Of a stretch of DNA of 52,500 nucleotides, positions 10,968 through 24,272 are shown piece by piece. The notes below the pieces were generated by a model. It made no database searches. It was not told the DNA's origin and saw nothing but the letters and a program-made list of their open reading frames with translations. The position numbers were made by a program, and so were the translations under genes. The first letter of the stretch is position 1, and every line of letters starts with the position of its first letter. Source of the DNA: Acropora yongei (lineage: Eukaryota > Cnidaria > Anthozoa > Scleractinia > Acroporidae); NCBI GenBank assembly GCA_014634225.1, contig BLFN01000196.1:6519844-6572343 (forward strand). Direction: 5' to 3'.

Positions 10968-12587
10968 TATACAAAGCCAAGGAACGGGGAAGTGTCATTT
11001 CCATTTATTAAGCTCCTAAGTTCTGTTCTTGTTTACTTTTTTTAATCCTTAATGAAAAATGTGATTTCGTCTTTCACTGAAAAAGACTAATATTGATCTG
11101 AAGCTACATTCAATTTGGACTAAAATTAGTTTAGATATAGTAAAATTATTCGGGACCTTTCCGGTTTCCAATCTCATCATCAACACAAATCTCGACGCGT
11201 TTTCTGGGAAGCACGTGGAATGGATCCGGCTTCATCTATAATTGAATACCAAATTAAATTTTACCTTCTTCAATCTTAAGTTACCAACTCTAATCCGACA
11301 GAGGTGCAATTTTTCAATTCTTTTTAAAGATTACTGATCCAAACTAAGACCATAAAATGTCCTTCTAAGGGTTTTTTTCTGTCGTGTTGAATGTCTCTTA
11401 GTTGACAATCTCTGGCGCCATGCCTCAAGCCCTCATGCTGTCACGCGACATTAAAACCTGGATTTGCCTTCTGTTAAACGCCGGAAACTGCACTTAACTT
11501 TTTTTTTATTTACTCGGCCAACCTTACCCTATTACAACTTTATTGAAACTGGGCAAATCATACTTCCACAACTCCAAAAGAAGATCACCTGATTCATGTT
11601 AGGAAATCTTAAGACTAATTTGCCGACTAGTTTTGGTTTGGGAAATCTAAATATGAAGCCTATTTTTTTGTAAGTATTCCACTCAGTTTTGTAAGCTAGA
11701 TAATCTTGAACAAACCATCAAATAACAACCGTTTCTACTGTAGGTCTTCAACCGTTTTGTTGAAGAATTATTTTAATCACTGAAATTGTTCAAAAACAGA
11801 ACATCATCTTAAAATAATTTAAAAGGTGATTTGTGGCTGATTGCGGGTCCCTTTCGCCAGAAACCACAAATGTCAACGAAATGAACAAACTGAAGATAGT
11901 GTCTGACCGGCAATTTTAGAACAATGAAACGCTTGAGGAAGGAGCACTGACTAAATCAGTGATTCGTGGCTCACACAGAGGATAATATAAAGCATATCGA
12001 TGCAATCTCCTTTACGTTATCACTGTTTAAATTAATCTCACCGAAAGCTGAACTTCTGCTTGCTGATTACCGAACTGGATGTCACGATTCTTTTGTCAAT
12101 GGTATCTATAGGTTTTCATACGTCCACCGCTAGTCCAACAGTAACCATTGAAAGAGACCTTATGAGATACAGGAATAACTCATTTTCAAAAACTTATAGG
12201 TGAGTAGAGAGTATATCACAGCAGCCCATCTTTCAAAATTGCTTCTTAAAGGAGTCGTTCTCCTGCGAGCACTTCTTTGGGAGAAATAACTTATGACTAA
12301 TCAGCATCAGTAACTGCGGAATCATAACGTCTTCCCTACCATAAAGAAAACGAAGTTAATCGTGACGAAAGCACATCCTCACGAAAATGAGTTACTGGGT
12401 CACTAATAATGATAAGTAACGGTTGGGTTTGAAAATCGTGCCGCGATTGAACGATTTAACATTATGGGGTTCCATACCATGGTCAACTCTCGAAGACAAT
12501 GATCCAGAATGCCATTCTCTTAGAAATCTTAAGGCGTAAAGGTAGCAATCATTCGGTTGTTTTTGTTTTTTCGTGTACAGTTGAAAA

Positions 12588-12794
12588 GTGAGAAGGAAGC
12601 AGCGTTTGTTTGGCAGTGGTACTTGGGGTGGAGGGGTAGGAAAATGCAGTGTTGTGCAGTTCCTGAGATTGCTCAAGTCTCCTCTTCTGTCAAAACCTTT
12701 CGAAGACTGCATGCGAATTGTACTTGATGGCCAAAAACGTTACTTGAAAGTAGTGGCGCTAAATTTGAGCCACATCCCAGACAATGTTAGGTAG
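12588..12794 (+). pseudogene. Possible Ras-like GTPase relic
   Basis: One frame reads a P-loop-like GGGVGKCSVVQFL. After about 20 residues comes a FEDCMR ... VLDGQ ... YLKVVALN stretch that resembles the Ras switch I and second beta strand (TIEDSYR ... VIDG ... LLDILD). The frame opens with a GTG after an in-frame stop, has no ATG, and ends in a stop where DTAG would be expected. The stretch is uninterrupted where the Ras-like gene at 1-9134 has two introns, which would suit a processed copy. The resemblance is modest and could be chance. Confidence 0.35.
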
Positions 12795-13489
12795 ATCAGT
12801 TGTACTTAATTTGCAGTCACGTGTAACCAATTTGTGTAGGGGTTGAGTCGAGGAAATACCAGAAAACGTTTTTTTTCCTCAACATCTGTTGTCAAGAAAG
12901 CTCTCTCCTTCTCGCAACTGCTGATAACAAATGGTCAAAGAATCTTTCAATGTGATTTCTATCTAATAACAAGAAAATACACAAACTATAAAACTTAATT
13001 AGCAAGTCAGTACTCTTTGTAAACAACTTTGTGTCATATTATCGCAAGTCCAACACAATACCTAAGTGGCCTTTAAAGATCAGCTTCAACTTAATGGAAT
13101 GGAATTCCTGTTGACGAGTTGATCATGATGGCTACTCAAACAGAGAAATCGAGAAGCAAAACTTACACATAGCTCACAATTAAGGACTATTGCTTCTCCA
13201 ACAAAAGATCACTCTTTTCCATACAGGGAACTGGTCAAACAGAAATCACCAACGTTTTATGAGCTACCTACAAAACGTAGGCCTGTTTTTGATCACGGAG
13301 GCTAATCGCAAGTGGATCACAAGTGCTAACTCATTTGTTAATAATTGAAATCAACTTTGAAGTGATACCTGTAAAATTGTTTCACGTACGACTTTCAACC
13401 CAAGTTCCTACACCTGTCCCTAATTTAAATTTCCTTCTTTCTTTAATTGCTTTGAGCGTAAATAACTGATACCGTCATAATTTAATATA

Positions 13490-13880
13490 TCTCAAAGATT
13501 TTTGCGACGCGCCGCTTGCCTCCTGAATAGTGTCCACTTGAAAACCAACACGACGTACAACGTTTACGACTAGCTGACCATAAAAAACGTCGACATGACA
13601 TCAATACGTGCCAGACTAACGAAAACAAGTACCTTTTAGAACAAACAGTATCGCACGACCAAACAATTAACTCTTGAAGAAAAAAAATTCGCAAGTGTGC
13701 CGCAGGTAAGGTGCTGATTCTTGCACAATTCTGAAGTCTTTTGTATTCAGTTTACAAAACATCAACCCGAAGTTGTCACTTGAGAAGTTGACAATAACGT
13801 AAGACCCATGTAGCATTAAATCTTTCTCCATATTCACTTCAACGGCTTTCCTATCAAAACAGTTAACTCCCAATTCGCCA
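13490..13880 (-). other. Unrecognised open stretches
   Basis: Two consecutive minus-strand frames are open: about 13873-13670, and another reading ending in a stop near 13482. Their composition is protein-like (for example VDVFYGQLVVNVVRR), but they are in different frames and match no family I know. A poly-T run near 13680 separates them. They could be a frameshifted relic or chance. Confidence 0.2.
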
Positions 13881-14917
13881 ACATTGAAAAAGTGAATTGA
13901 GTGGAATTATTGAAAATTGACGGCGGTCTCGGCAGCTGGTTATTTTCAAGTAAATAAAATTTCCCTTTGCTGTTCCGTTGTCGTGGCGTTGGCGCCCTAA
14001 TAATTATGTTTCAATTTATTCGTATATAATTTGATGCGATAAGCAACACTTTGAACGAGTCTTTGTGGATTTGCTTCTGTCCTGCAAATTTCAATTGCAA
14101 CTTAAACAGACCCCTTTAAACTAAGAATTGTCAACCACCCGTAGACCCGGCCCAATATTTGTTTTTCTCTTTTTACTGATAGATTTGTGTTCTGAGGTAT
14201 TCTCCTTAAACATTACTGTGGTGAAACGAGGTTTCTGCAGTATCTTCACATCAGACTAGAATAGGAAGTTGAATTAATTTCAGACATACAAAATTATCGC
14301 TTTCTTGTCAGTTTTTTTTAGCCAATACTTGAAAGTTGCGAAAGCATATCTTTGATCTTAGTCCGTTTTAGACTCTGATCTGGGTGTGACCTGCTGAACT
14401 GGTTGGCGCCTTAATGTCCCTTGTAGCGCAAAGTAGGCGATGGCCAAAACCACATATCTGCCATTACTTATAACGGTTATCTTCATTTTAAAACATACCC
14501 AGAACAATTTCATGCACTCTGACGACCCTCAATTTATTGTGAGTTTCCAATCTTCCGATACCTGGTGTTCCACAGATAAATTTCTAATTTCTCGGTTTTT
14601 TTTCACCAGCTAGGTCGTAGCAAAGCTTATAACGGAAATTTCAAGGCCCTATAACGGAATTTAATTGCCATTAGCAATTTGTTCGGCAGTCTACTTGCTT
14701 AAAACATATTTGTTTTGGAAAGATAGTATTACAGTATGAATTGGCGATGGCGAAAAGTCTAATTACAGTTCTCAAGTTTAGTTCGAATGCATCTTGTGAT
14801 ACTTGGGAACAGTTTGAGGACTGTAAACATAGATTAAATTAAAACTCATCATTTTTCACAAGGCTCGTTCTCCACTGTTCTTCCAGGCCGGTTATATTCA
14901 ATGAACCCGGCTAGTTT

Positions 14918-15202
14918 GCAACTGACTTAAAAGCAAGGGGAATATTAGAATTGATAATCCCCTGGGGAATATTACATAAATATTCTCCTCAATGTAATAT
15001 TCCCCTTACAGCAAACCCTCACGGTTAGTTAGCAACTGACTTAAAAGCAAGGGGAATATTAGAATTGATAATCTCCTGGGGAATATTACATAAATATTCC
15101 CCTCACGGCAAACCCGCACGGTTAGTTAGCAACTGACTTAAAAGCAAGGGGAATATTAGAATTGATAATCCGGTGGGGAATATTACAGAAATATTCCCCT
15201 CA
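14918..15202. repeat. Three-unit tandem repeat (114 and 97 bp periods)
   Basis: Units start at 14918, 15032 and 15129 with GCAACTGACTTAAAAGCAAG. Each continues with GGGGAATATTAGAATTGATAA, a second GGGGAATATTACA block and an inverted AATATTCCCC. The first unit carries an extra TGTAATATTCCCC segment that explains its greater length. Each unit can fold on the GGGGAATATT/AATATTCCCC pairs. It is noncoding. Confidence 0.85.
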
Positions 15203-15381
15203 TAACATACCCACATGCGTCGCGTTTGACGAACTGACAAACAAGATCACAACTTTACTTCAACAGTGTTACATTTACTAACCCAAAACTGTTATTACAT
15301 TTTAACTACTACTGAACAGTTGATCAAATTGAAAATATGAGAATTGTTAACCATTGTTTTAGGCCACGGAAAAAATAAGGC

Positions 15382-15467
15382 CGTTATTTATAGGTACCTC
15401 ATGGATATGTAATTCATTCACCTCGGGCTGAATAAATCACATATCCCTTCGTTGCCTAAAAATAACC
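15382..15467. repeat. 86-bp foldback element
   Basis: The inner arms GGATATGTAATTCATTCA and TGAATAAATCACATATCC pair with two mismatches around an 8-base loop. Outside them GTTATTTATAGG pairs loosely with CCTAAAAATAAC. A short hairpin MITE; an (AC)n run follows at about 15471. Confidence 0.65.
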
Positions 15468-16145
15468 CTTACACACACACAAACACATATATTGACAATA
15501 TAATTAACTGCAGGCATTTCAAATCGAAAATGAAAATTCAATTTAGGCTTGATTTTCTACTCGATATTGTACTTCAATCCTAATTAACAGGTAATAAACG
15601 ATTATGGATAGTGCCGCACTCTAAAACCACGAGTGTGTTCAAGTACCTCAATTGTTGATTTTGCGGCAAAGCACAAGGCATATGGAGCTAGAATAATGTT
15701 AATGTTGACATAAAAAGAAACATATATTATTCTTGAATAACGTTGTTCAAATATGTTAACAGTGTTTGGTACATTCCATACATGCAGAAAGTATAACAAA
15801 AGAGAAAAGGATCTTAGCATAATAATTGCTTTCCAGGCACCAACAAAGTATTGTTTTCTAGCAGAAAACGGAAGACATGACCAGTTTTTGATTTGTCACG
15901 TATAAACTAGTTCACGTTGTGCCCTACTCGCTATTAAATCCAACGGAAGCAACAATATATCGATGAGCGAGGTCCTTGAGAGTGATGGCTTGAAGTATAT
16001 ATAATATTTTTCTTCTTGCTTTCGAGTAAAATCGGCGCCACTTCAAAACAACACATACACATGCTGGGGGTTTGTGGAATCTCTTACGGTGATACTTCGA
16101 TTGTGTTTTCTTTTAAGTCATAAATAAAGAACGTTTATGCGCATG

Positions 16146-16232
16146 GGGATATGGAGTTTCTCTTCGAATGTTCAACTCGAGTGAGCGCAGCGAACGAAGG
16201 AAATACGGAGTTGAAACAAAAAGAGTAATTCC
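16146..16232. repeat. Foldback repeat fragment shared with 49625-49705
   Basis: The arms GGATATGGAGTTTCTCTTCG and the inverted AGAGTAATTCCATATCTCC pair imperfectly around a GAGTGAGCGCAGCGAAC core. The same core and arm occur on the opposite strand near 49625-49705, showing a dispersed family. Confidence 0.6.
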
Positions 16233-16273
16233 ATATCTCCAAGTAACCATGCATTCAATTTTGTTTATTATGT

Positions 16274-16463
16274 GCAGCTGTTTTGATAAAGGTTGTCAAA
16301 AAAGTGCATAAGTGCGCACGACAAGACCGAAAGGTACCGTGGGAAATAATAAATTTAGGTACAGTGCTTCTGTTCGATTAAACGAGTTGATCACATCCCA
16401 GGTTACCTTTCGTAATTGTCGCGTGCGCCTTTACGTTCCGACAACCTTTCTCGAAACAGCGGC
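16274..16463. repeat. Inverted-repeat segment, probable MITE
   Basis: GCAGCTGTTTTGATAAAGG at the left is matched by the inverted right end GCCGCTGTTTCGAGAAAGG, followed in both by TTGTC. Similarity then fades. No coding potential is recognised. Confidence 0.5.
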
Positions 16464-19400
16464 AAACACCTTACTAACAAGAAAAAGTCGGCTTTCATCA
16501 CGTTACCATTCATTCATGGCGCTTAAGAGAGCGAATGACGTTCAGCAGCTGATTGGCGATCTAAAACAAGTAAAATTATTGCAATTTTTCACTTGAAGAA
16601 ATCCCTACAAAGCACTCTAGTTTACATAATAAAGTGTAACATCCACTTGGTGATGTATTCTTTTATGGTAAAGAGCTGGGAGATGGGAAACGTTTAGCGA
16701 AATCAAATTTAACAACAACTGATCGCCTACGTAACTGATGTAAGACCGACAAGTTAGGAATTCAAAATTATGACAATAGATCATTAATCATGTTGTCTTC
16801 AGTGTAAATCGAAGAGAGGCAAACAGAGATGGTCAATTTTCTTTTAATATTACGTTGTCACTAGTAATACAAACAGAAAAAAATTAATGCATTTCGTTTA
16901 TACACTTGATATTCTCTGGATAATACTTGAATTCATAGTGATTATTGAAGTCCAGGCCTGCTATAAAACCAAAGTGCGCCTTACTGAATGATAAACAACT
17001 TGAATTTTCACCGAATAAGTAGTGATACCACAGAAATTCAAGAAAGGGCTGAAGAAGCGTATATATAATTCTTTGTAAGCCTACTTCAGTAGCTTCTCTC
17101 AGGTTTCTCAGAAGTTAACTTTTCATGCAGTTAACGTTGTAGTTGTGTTTTGCGGACTTAAGTTCTTAAGTAATTATTCGCATTTCATTTGGTATTACCA
17201 GTTATCTCATCGAACCCTAAGTTATAAACTTAGCAGAAGAGTAACATTTTCTGTGATTTTCGCTGTATGCGACTCGCTTTGGGGCTTTTTTTAATATGTA
17301 ACTTGTCAAACAACGTTAATGAAAAGACTTAAAGCTAAGCTACTTGAACACACGAGTGGATATTTAATAAATATTTCAAAAGCCTGATTTGAAAACTGAA
17401 GCATAAAAGAAGAGAAGAAAACTAAACTAAAGCATAATAAAAAGTCATGCAAAGAGTACGAGATGCCTACGTTGCCATTTTCAGATTTCATTTGTGATCT
17501 AGCTACCGCTACTATCTGCTGTAAAATGGCAGAGAACCAGAACAAGTTATCGCAAGGTCGCATAAGCGGCTTCGGCTCCTGTTAGAAGAACTCGGACTTT
17601 CCCCGCAGTCAATATCCACGGCAATGGGAATGGAAAGGTTACTAATTTCATATAGAACTGTGGTTCTGCGCCAGTGGTAGAAATTTCGTGTTTCATTATT
17701 GAATAAAACAAGTTTGTGATTTAAAATACATCAATCATTTTCCTCCCTAATAATAATAATCATCATCTAATCTCTCTTTGTTCGTCGCATTTACACTCGG
17801 CATCGTGTAGCATATTATCTGCCTGAATGATTTGCCGAGACTGAACACGCGAGGTGCTTGTTATCGGATCGAAAACAGGCGACTTCCTATCAAGCTGGGG
17901 CTATATCGCATCACTTGATAGTGTGTCAAGATTGCAACTGATGTTCAACAACTCCTGGAGGTGTTTGAATATTGAGGGAACTTCGACATGCTTATTTTAC
18001 ACTTCTAACAACAGTAGCTATTTATGTCACAGTTCCGGGAAGCTCAGTCGCGCGGCAAATTGAGATACAAAGACTGTAGCTTTGATAAATTAATGAGAAA
18101 AGAAGATTCGAAGAATTCTCACGCGCATAAAAACGATATTTTTTGTCTCGAAAGTAAGTCATTAAAAATGTGGTGAGGTCTACGCTTGCTATATAATTGC
18201 AGGGGACTGATTCAGAGTACGAGAAAACGATTCGTTACATGGTGTTGCCTCTCGTCATTATCAATGTACCTTGACGAACGATTTTAAGGTATGGAACGAT
18301 TTTAAGATATGGGACAATTTTCATTTTCGAATATCACTGTCATGCATGCATTCGGTGCACTGCAACTCCACCAATTTTCAATTGTAAAAGAGAAAAAAAA
18401 ATTGAAGAGACAGTATAAAAGAAAGAATTGGTAGCCTTGTGGTAGACACGAGCACGAACGGCCTTACAATTATTATTATTCCATTTTCGTTTTTCCTTTC
18501 CAAGAGAATAGTATCCAACTTGATACAAAATCTCTGGGCAATGTCTTATAAAACCAAAAGAGAAAAAAAAATTCCACACGGTCATCGTATACAGGAGCGA
18601 AGTCGATTTGATTATAGATAACACAACTCAGTACGTAGCACTATTGGCAGTCAGAAACAACACGCTCTAATACAATGATCAAAAATCCGTGCGATTTGTT
18701 TCTAACTAAGAGTTTAGTCGTTCCAAGACGAAAGAACTTCACAGGTGACTCAAGTCTTCCTCCAGGGAACGCTTTCAACTGGTATGGAAAATTTGCATAG
18801 ACGTAATCCACAATCATTTATCAGGTATATAGCTTTTTTTTTTAATTCATGTTAAAGAATCAAAGGCGCAATACTCGGTCGGGAGTTAATATTGATTACT
18901 AAATCTCAGATACCAACTGTCGTTATTAAAAAGTAAATGAAATATGCTCTACGGTTAAACGTCTCCAGGCGGTGAATATATTTTGTTCTAATTTTATTAT
19001 TTGTTTGCTTGTCTTTTTTCTTTTAATGAGGTCAACGGAGATCAACATCACAACGAAAATTTTTATTTTGAGACTATACTAGGATAAGTCAATTACAATA
19101 AAATGAGAATTTCGTTTAAAACATCTTGCGTTGGAAGATTGAGGCCCGTAGATGGCTTGCGTGATTCGTTTTTGGACCATAACAAAATAAATGAATCTTT
19201 TCGATTTGGTTATGTATGTAAATATTAGAAATGTTTACCTGAGTTAGTAGATAAATAAGACTTTACACTCTCTTTGTGGACAGTTTAGGCTTTCAAAAGT
19301 CACACTATTTTAAGTCGTAACTATTCAATGGAAGTTAGTGTCAACCGGCTTGATGGGAAGAATATTCAGACTGCTTTGCTGACAAAGGAAACTCTGACAG

Positions 19401-20060
19401 AGACAAGTAACAGCAGCTGAAAGATAATAGAACACAGAGATTTTCCACGAAAAAAAAATATATTTCGCGTAAGAATCGTATGCGATAGATAAAGAAAATT
19501 CGGCAAAGCAAAAAATACATGATGCGCTGCAAAGACATGTTCAGCGAGAATCATGATCAATAATAGCAATTATAAATAGAAGTTAACATCGATTGCAATT
19601 TATTTTGCTTCTATCTTTTTAAAGAGTGTAAACGTAAAATGTCTGAAGAGTTTTAAGGGAACGTTTCATGGACCAGCTGCCAGTTCACAGCAGTTCATGG
19701 TAAACACGACTGAATTTCTTCAGATACGTGCTTCCTTGCATTTTCATTTTCTGTTTCATTACGTGCCAGGAATTTGATGGATACAACAACAGTTTTATTA
19801 CTTGGACCCATGGTGAGAATGTTAATCATGGCAAACTAAACAAAATGAGCGTCTTTTGAATATACATTCCTTTACTTAATTTATTTCCAACTTTGAAGTA
19901 CCTGAATTGTGACATTGCAAAGTTACATGCATCCAATAATAAAACGTGCATTGTTTGAATTTAAAACGCGATGAATGGAATATATGAGCATTTGATGAGT
20001 GGATATTTTAAATTTCCGAGCATATAACAAACATGATGCCCTTGCATGTTACATAAATTG

Positions 20061-20410
20061 CGGGATTTTGAAAATTTAACAATACTCCATGACGAAAACC
20101 ATTTTTGTTCAGGTAGTTTTAAAATAGCCGTGGGTTATCAAGGGGAAGAACTAATGAGTGTCTTCTGTTTTTATCATATCAAACCTTTTCTATCATTACA
20201 AGTTATTTTTAGTAGTAAACTTGTCAAATGTGCATGTTAAATTTTGGCATTTGCCATCACATTACTCCATGATGAAAAACGTTTTTTCGAGGTGACATAA
20301 AAATAGTCTTGGGTTATCGTGGGGAACTAACGAGTGTTCTCTATCAAGTTATCGCATCAACCATTTCTATCACGGTAAATTATTTTTGTCTTAAACTTGT
20401 CAAATGTTTG
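20061..20410. repeat. Diverged two-unit tandem duplication, period about 180 bp
   Basis: The blocks beginning AATACTCCATGACGAAAACC (20081) and ATTACTCCATGATGAAAAAC (20261) run in parallel. Both continue with TGGGTTATC, AACTAA(T/C)GAGTGT, TTTCTATCA and AAACTTGTCAAATGT. It is an old local duplication with no coding frame conserved between the units. Confidence 0.7.
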
Positions 20411-23400
20411 AAACATATGTGCGTCAATCACTGGAGATAAGTACCAAGCAAAAACAGTCTCTTTCAATGAGACAGCACTTAATTTTCGACGTCTCTAAGA
20501 GAATTTTCCCAAACAATGTACTGATACTCTTGGAGTCATTTTTGCTAGTAAAGCAGGTAGCGTGGGTATTTAAAGGCTATATTAAATACGTTTTATTCGC
20601 CCATTAGAACAAGTCAATTTCCGGTCCGTGTCATTTGGTTATTCAGGACTCAAGGCTGTTGGTTGAGTAGGAAACTAAAAATAGCCCTGCCTGGCGGGAG
20701 TTTGCTGTGACAGTAACACGTAGACTTCCAACGCTCCTCGGCTTCTGGGCTAACGATTTACGTCAGAGGTGACTCAGTTTGCCTTCCCATCTTTTTGTAA
20801 ATTCCCCACCAAGTTCAGAGTTCCGACTTCACTTAACAAGACACTTAACTTCATCCACCCAACTTGATCCAATTATCACGTGATAAACAGATCACACAAA
20901 ACGATTTAGATGAAAATTGAACAGTTTCTGGTAATTAAAAGAGATCAAATCATCCTTTAAAATAAGCGAAACAAGAGCTACAATGAAGCTAAAATCATGT
21001 TTTCTTAGTTACTTTTCTTGCACCTGATTTAAAGAGGCATATAAAAAAATCAGCCAACAAGTCCTTGTTTGCACACTTTTAGATGGAAAGACGCATCGTC
21101 ATAATCATTGTTATGGTCATCATCGTTGTTATAGACAAAATCGTATTTTGCAATTTCTTCTATCGTCGTTGTCCTATTTCCTGATTAATCTATTCTGTCT
21201 TTGAAGTTCCGTCTCCAAGTTACGCAATAATCACTTACATTAAAAATTGCCTTGTCACAAGTCCTCTCACGGCAGCTGAAAGTTAGCAATTCTTGTGATC
21301 CTCAGAAACCAACGACATCACACGAACCGTCTCACAAACGAAGCGCGGCTACTCGGAAATATGTCCTAAGTCGTCTCTTCGTTAAAAAAAAAATAGGAAC
21401 TCCATTACAGTTCTGAAGGATGATTTTAAAACAAGAGAAAATGTACCACGTTTAGAGCTTCCTGTCTTGCTTCCAACAGATTATCAGTAATTTTAATGGA
21501 ACATCACTTGATTCCGGGAGGTATTTTTGCATAATGCGCGATGCATTCATTGAACAATATCCACAGCTTTCATTGAGACCACAACATTCCCGTGAATATT
21601 TCATCTTCAAAGTTAATCGAGATAAGAATGTCAGACAAGCACAGTTTTAGTAGCACCTGCCAGGTGCAAAATACTCTGATGTGGTGAGATGTCTTTGTGA
21701 TCTTCCGACAGTTTAGATTTCGTGCAGTATCTCCTAACTCCTCCCTCTTGTCAATTTCCTCTGGGGTTGAAATGATTTACTTCCATTGTTTCTTTCTACA
21801 GGTGTGATTCAAGAAGATTTAAATTAGGGGGAGTTTGCTAAAATCTCTCATTGACTCAAGCAAGCGAAGAGATACGCACACCTCTCAAAGTTCGCCTTTT
21901 TGACCTTGAAGTGGTTTCGGATGCATCTCACACACGATAGCAAGGGAAAAACGCGAAATCCAGGTATTGAAAATAGATATCTATGACCATTACTTTATAA
22001 CTTAGGAGTCTGACCAAAAAATAAGCTCAGAGCGAGCTTAAAATCACAGCGCATCACCTTAGTCTTAACTTGCTATTTAAACAATTATCAAGCGAGAACG
22101 CCTCGAAATTATACTGTTTTCAGGATGGTTATCGGGCGAAAAGATTTCAAACACAAAGTTGTATTTAAAGATGTTTTTTCTTCAGGACAATAAATGGGTT
22201 ATCATTTCAGCCTTTTAGGAAATGAGAGATTTTAAATTTATCCCGTTCCATCACGTTACATACTCCATGCTTGTTACATCAAATCACAAATTTATTTTTT
22301 GATTATCGTATTCTTGATGGAGCTAATGAAAGAAAATTCACAGAACTCGCCTTAAATTGATATCCTGCCTTTTTGTAGAGAACAAAACTAATACAATAGA
22401 CGCAGGGATAAATTTTCTTTTGTTAAAATGAATTACGAATTAGAGAGAGTTTGGCCACTCAATTACAGATTGGTCAAACCTTGTGTTATTTACGGAGAAA
22501 CAGGTCCATAGCTCGATTTCGATCGAACAGAGAATTATTTAAATCCTAGACTGCTAAGGCTGTGATAATAGCGACACACCTGCTTCACATAGCAGCGGGA
22601 AGCCTGCAGCTCCTCAAATTCTAAGAGCGATATTCTTTTTGACAAAAGCGGATGTGAATGGATTGAGAATTTTAAATTTGCAAATTGATATGCCAAGAAA
22701 CAAAGTAACTGTGTGATTTTAAGCCCTTCACTCGCCATTAATTAGACGTATCACAACAAAGAAAGGGATGGACAGTAATATCGTAATATAAAATATCGTT
22801 CACTGGGTGATGTAGCTGGGTACATGGATACTCAGCAATGCGCTGGCCAGCATAATAAAACTAACTAAAATTCCGCTGATCTGAGTATAGCTTACTGAAT
22901 TTGAACAAAGCAATCGTAATCCATGACAATAACCGGAAGCATGCATGGTACCAAATTGGTCAAGAATGTTTGACAGAAAAAAAAATCAATGTTAGAGCCA
23001 CATTATTCAACGTAAGGTGTCAATATGCCCAATACCACCTCGGTCAGGCTGAGAATGACGACCTCTTCTGATTGGTTCCGAACCAGGAAGTTCTTGCGTC
23101 AAGGACTTGCGGCTTCTCAGAATTGTAAACAGTCTTGATTGCTCACAAATACGTAAATTGCCAACTAAGTGCATTCCGAAAACAGGCAGAGGTGGAGGCG
23201 AGAAAACAGCACTCGATAATGCTGAATGCGCTGAGTAATTAAATTTATAACATGCCACTTCGCGTGCAACGTCTGGGACGTCCGACGCAAGATTACATCG
23301 TTTCATTTCCGTAAAAGGGACTAGGAAAGTTGCTCTAAAGCCTGGTCTTTAGAATTCTGGGAAAAAAGAATTCTCCAAGGGCAAAATGTTAAAATTTCAT

Positions 23401-23995
23401 GGCACCTTGTTACATTGTCATCCTTGTCAATATTTAAAACAGAAACATTTCATGTTTATTCGTCATGAGTTTCAACCAAAAATTTACAAACGTTACGAAA
23501 TTCGGGACCCCTCCTGATGGATAAAGGTGACTCACGACATAATCCATAACAGGACTCACTTTGATTGAATGCTCGTTCTCACATTTCCAATAAGCGAAGC
23601 ATTTATCGATGAGGCAATGGCATGTGTATTCTCTTGAAAAAGCTACAAGAATGTTGGTATCAAATTTTAGTTGATCAATCCTTTGATAAATCGAGAAAGA
23701 AGAACTCAGAACCAGGAGGGTTTATACAGTTTCACAGGGACAAAGTTTAAATACAATTGTAGAATTGGGAATTTCATATCTTTCCCGATGTGCATGTTTT
23801 CAACTATCATGCACCGTAACGAATTTTCATTCCACGTCCAATCAAACAACAACACCATCACCATCAACCAGGAGCCAAACAGAACATCGTAACGGCAAGG
23901 GTCAGCTGTCGCGTCAAACATTTTCATTGAACTACCACTTAAGTGTGGGACAAGCTCATTTAAACAGGAAGAAGTGGTTTGGAGGTTTATGAACA

Positions 23996-24272
23996 GGGTA
24001 GGCGCAGTGGTAACAGCACACGCGCTCCAACAATGTGTCCGGGTTCGATTCCGCCCTCAACGCCTTACGTGGGTTATATTTGTTGGTTGTCTGCTCTTCT
24101 CAGAGAGGTTTTTCCCTCGGTACTCCGGTTTTCCTCTCTCTCTCCGAAAACTAAAGATTTGATATGATTTCCTGTTATTCGGTTTGATTTGTAGTCTCCT
24201 CAATAAGTAAAGCAACTACGCTCGGCTAAATCTACATAGATTGAAATATAATAGCTATTATTATTATTATTG
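23996..24272 (+). repeat. tRNA-derived SINE
   Basis: The head has an A box (GGCGCAGTGGTAACAGCAC) and a B box (GGGTTCGATTCC). It is followed by a body with the TACGTGGGTT, TCTTCTCAGAGAGGTTTTTC and TACTCCGGTTTTCC blocks, and ends in an (ATT)n tail near 24254-24271. I know this arrangement from SINEs in anthozoan genomes. It is noncoding and presumably copied from an RNA polymerase III transcript. Confidence 0.8.

Noticed and set aside
12392..12712. 106-codon minus-strand frame
   Set aside because: It is antisense to the GTPase-like stretch at 12588-12794 and shows no domain of its own.
14918..15202. Spaced direct repeats as a CRISPR-like array
   Set aside because: Units are long, nearly identical throughout and not separated by unique spacers; the genome is eukaryotic.
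23007..23306. 99-codon open frame on the minus strand
   Set aside because: No recognisable domain, no splice or family support, and open frames of this size arise by chance in 52 kb; kept only as a mention in the intergenic entry.
24004..24060. Possible functional tRNA gene
   Set aside because: A and B boxes are present but the sequence continues into a SINE body with an ATT tail and lacks a closed acceptor stem.
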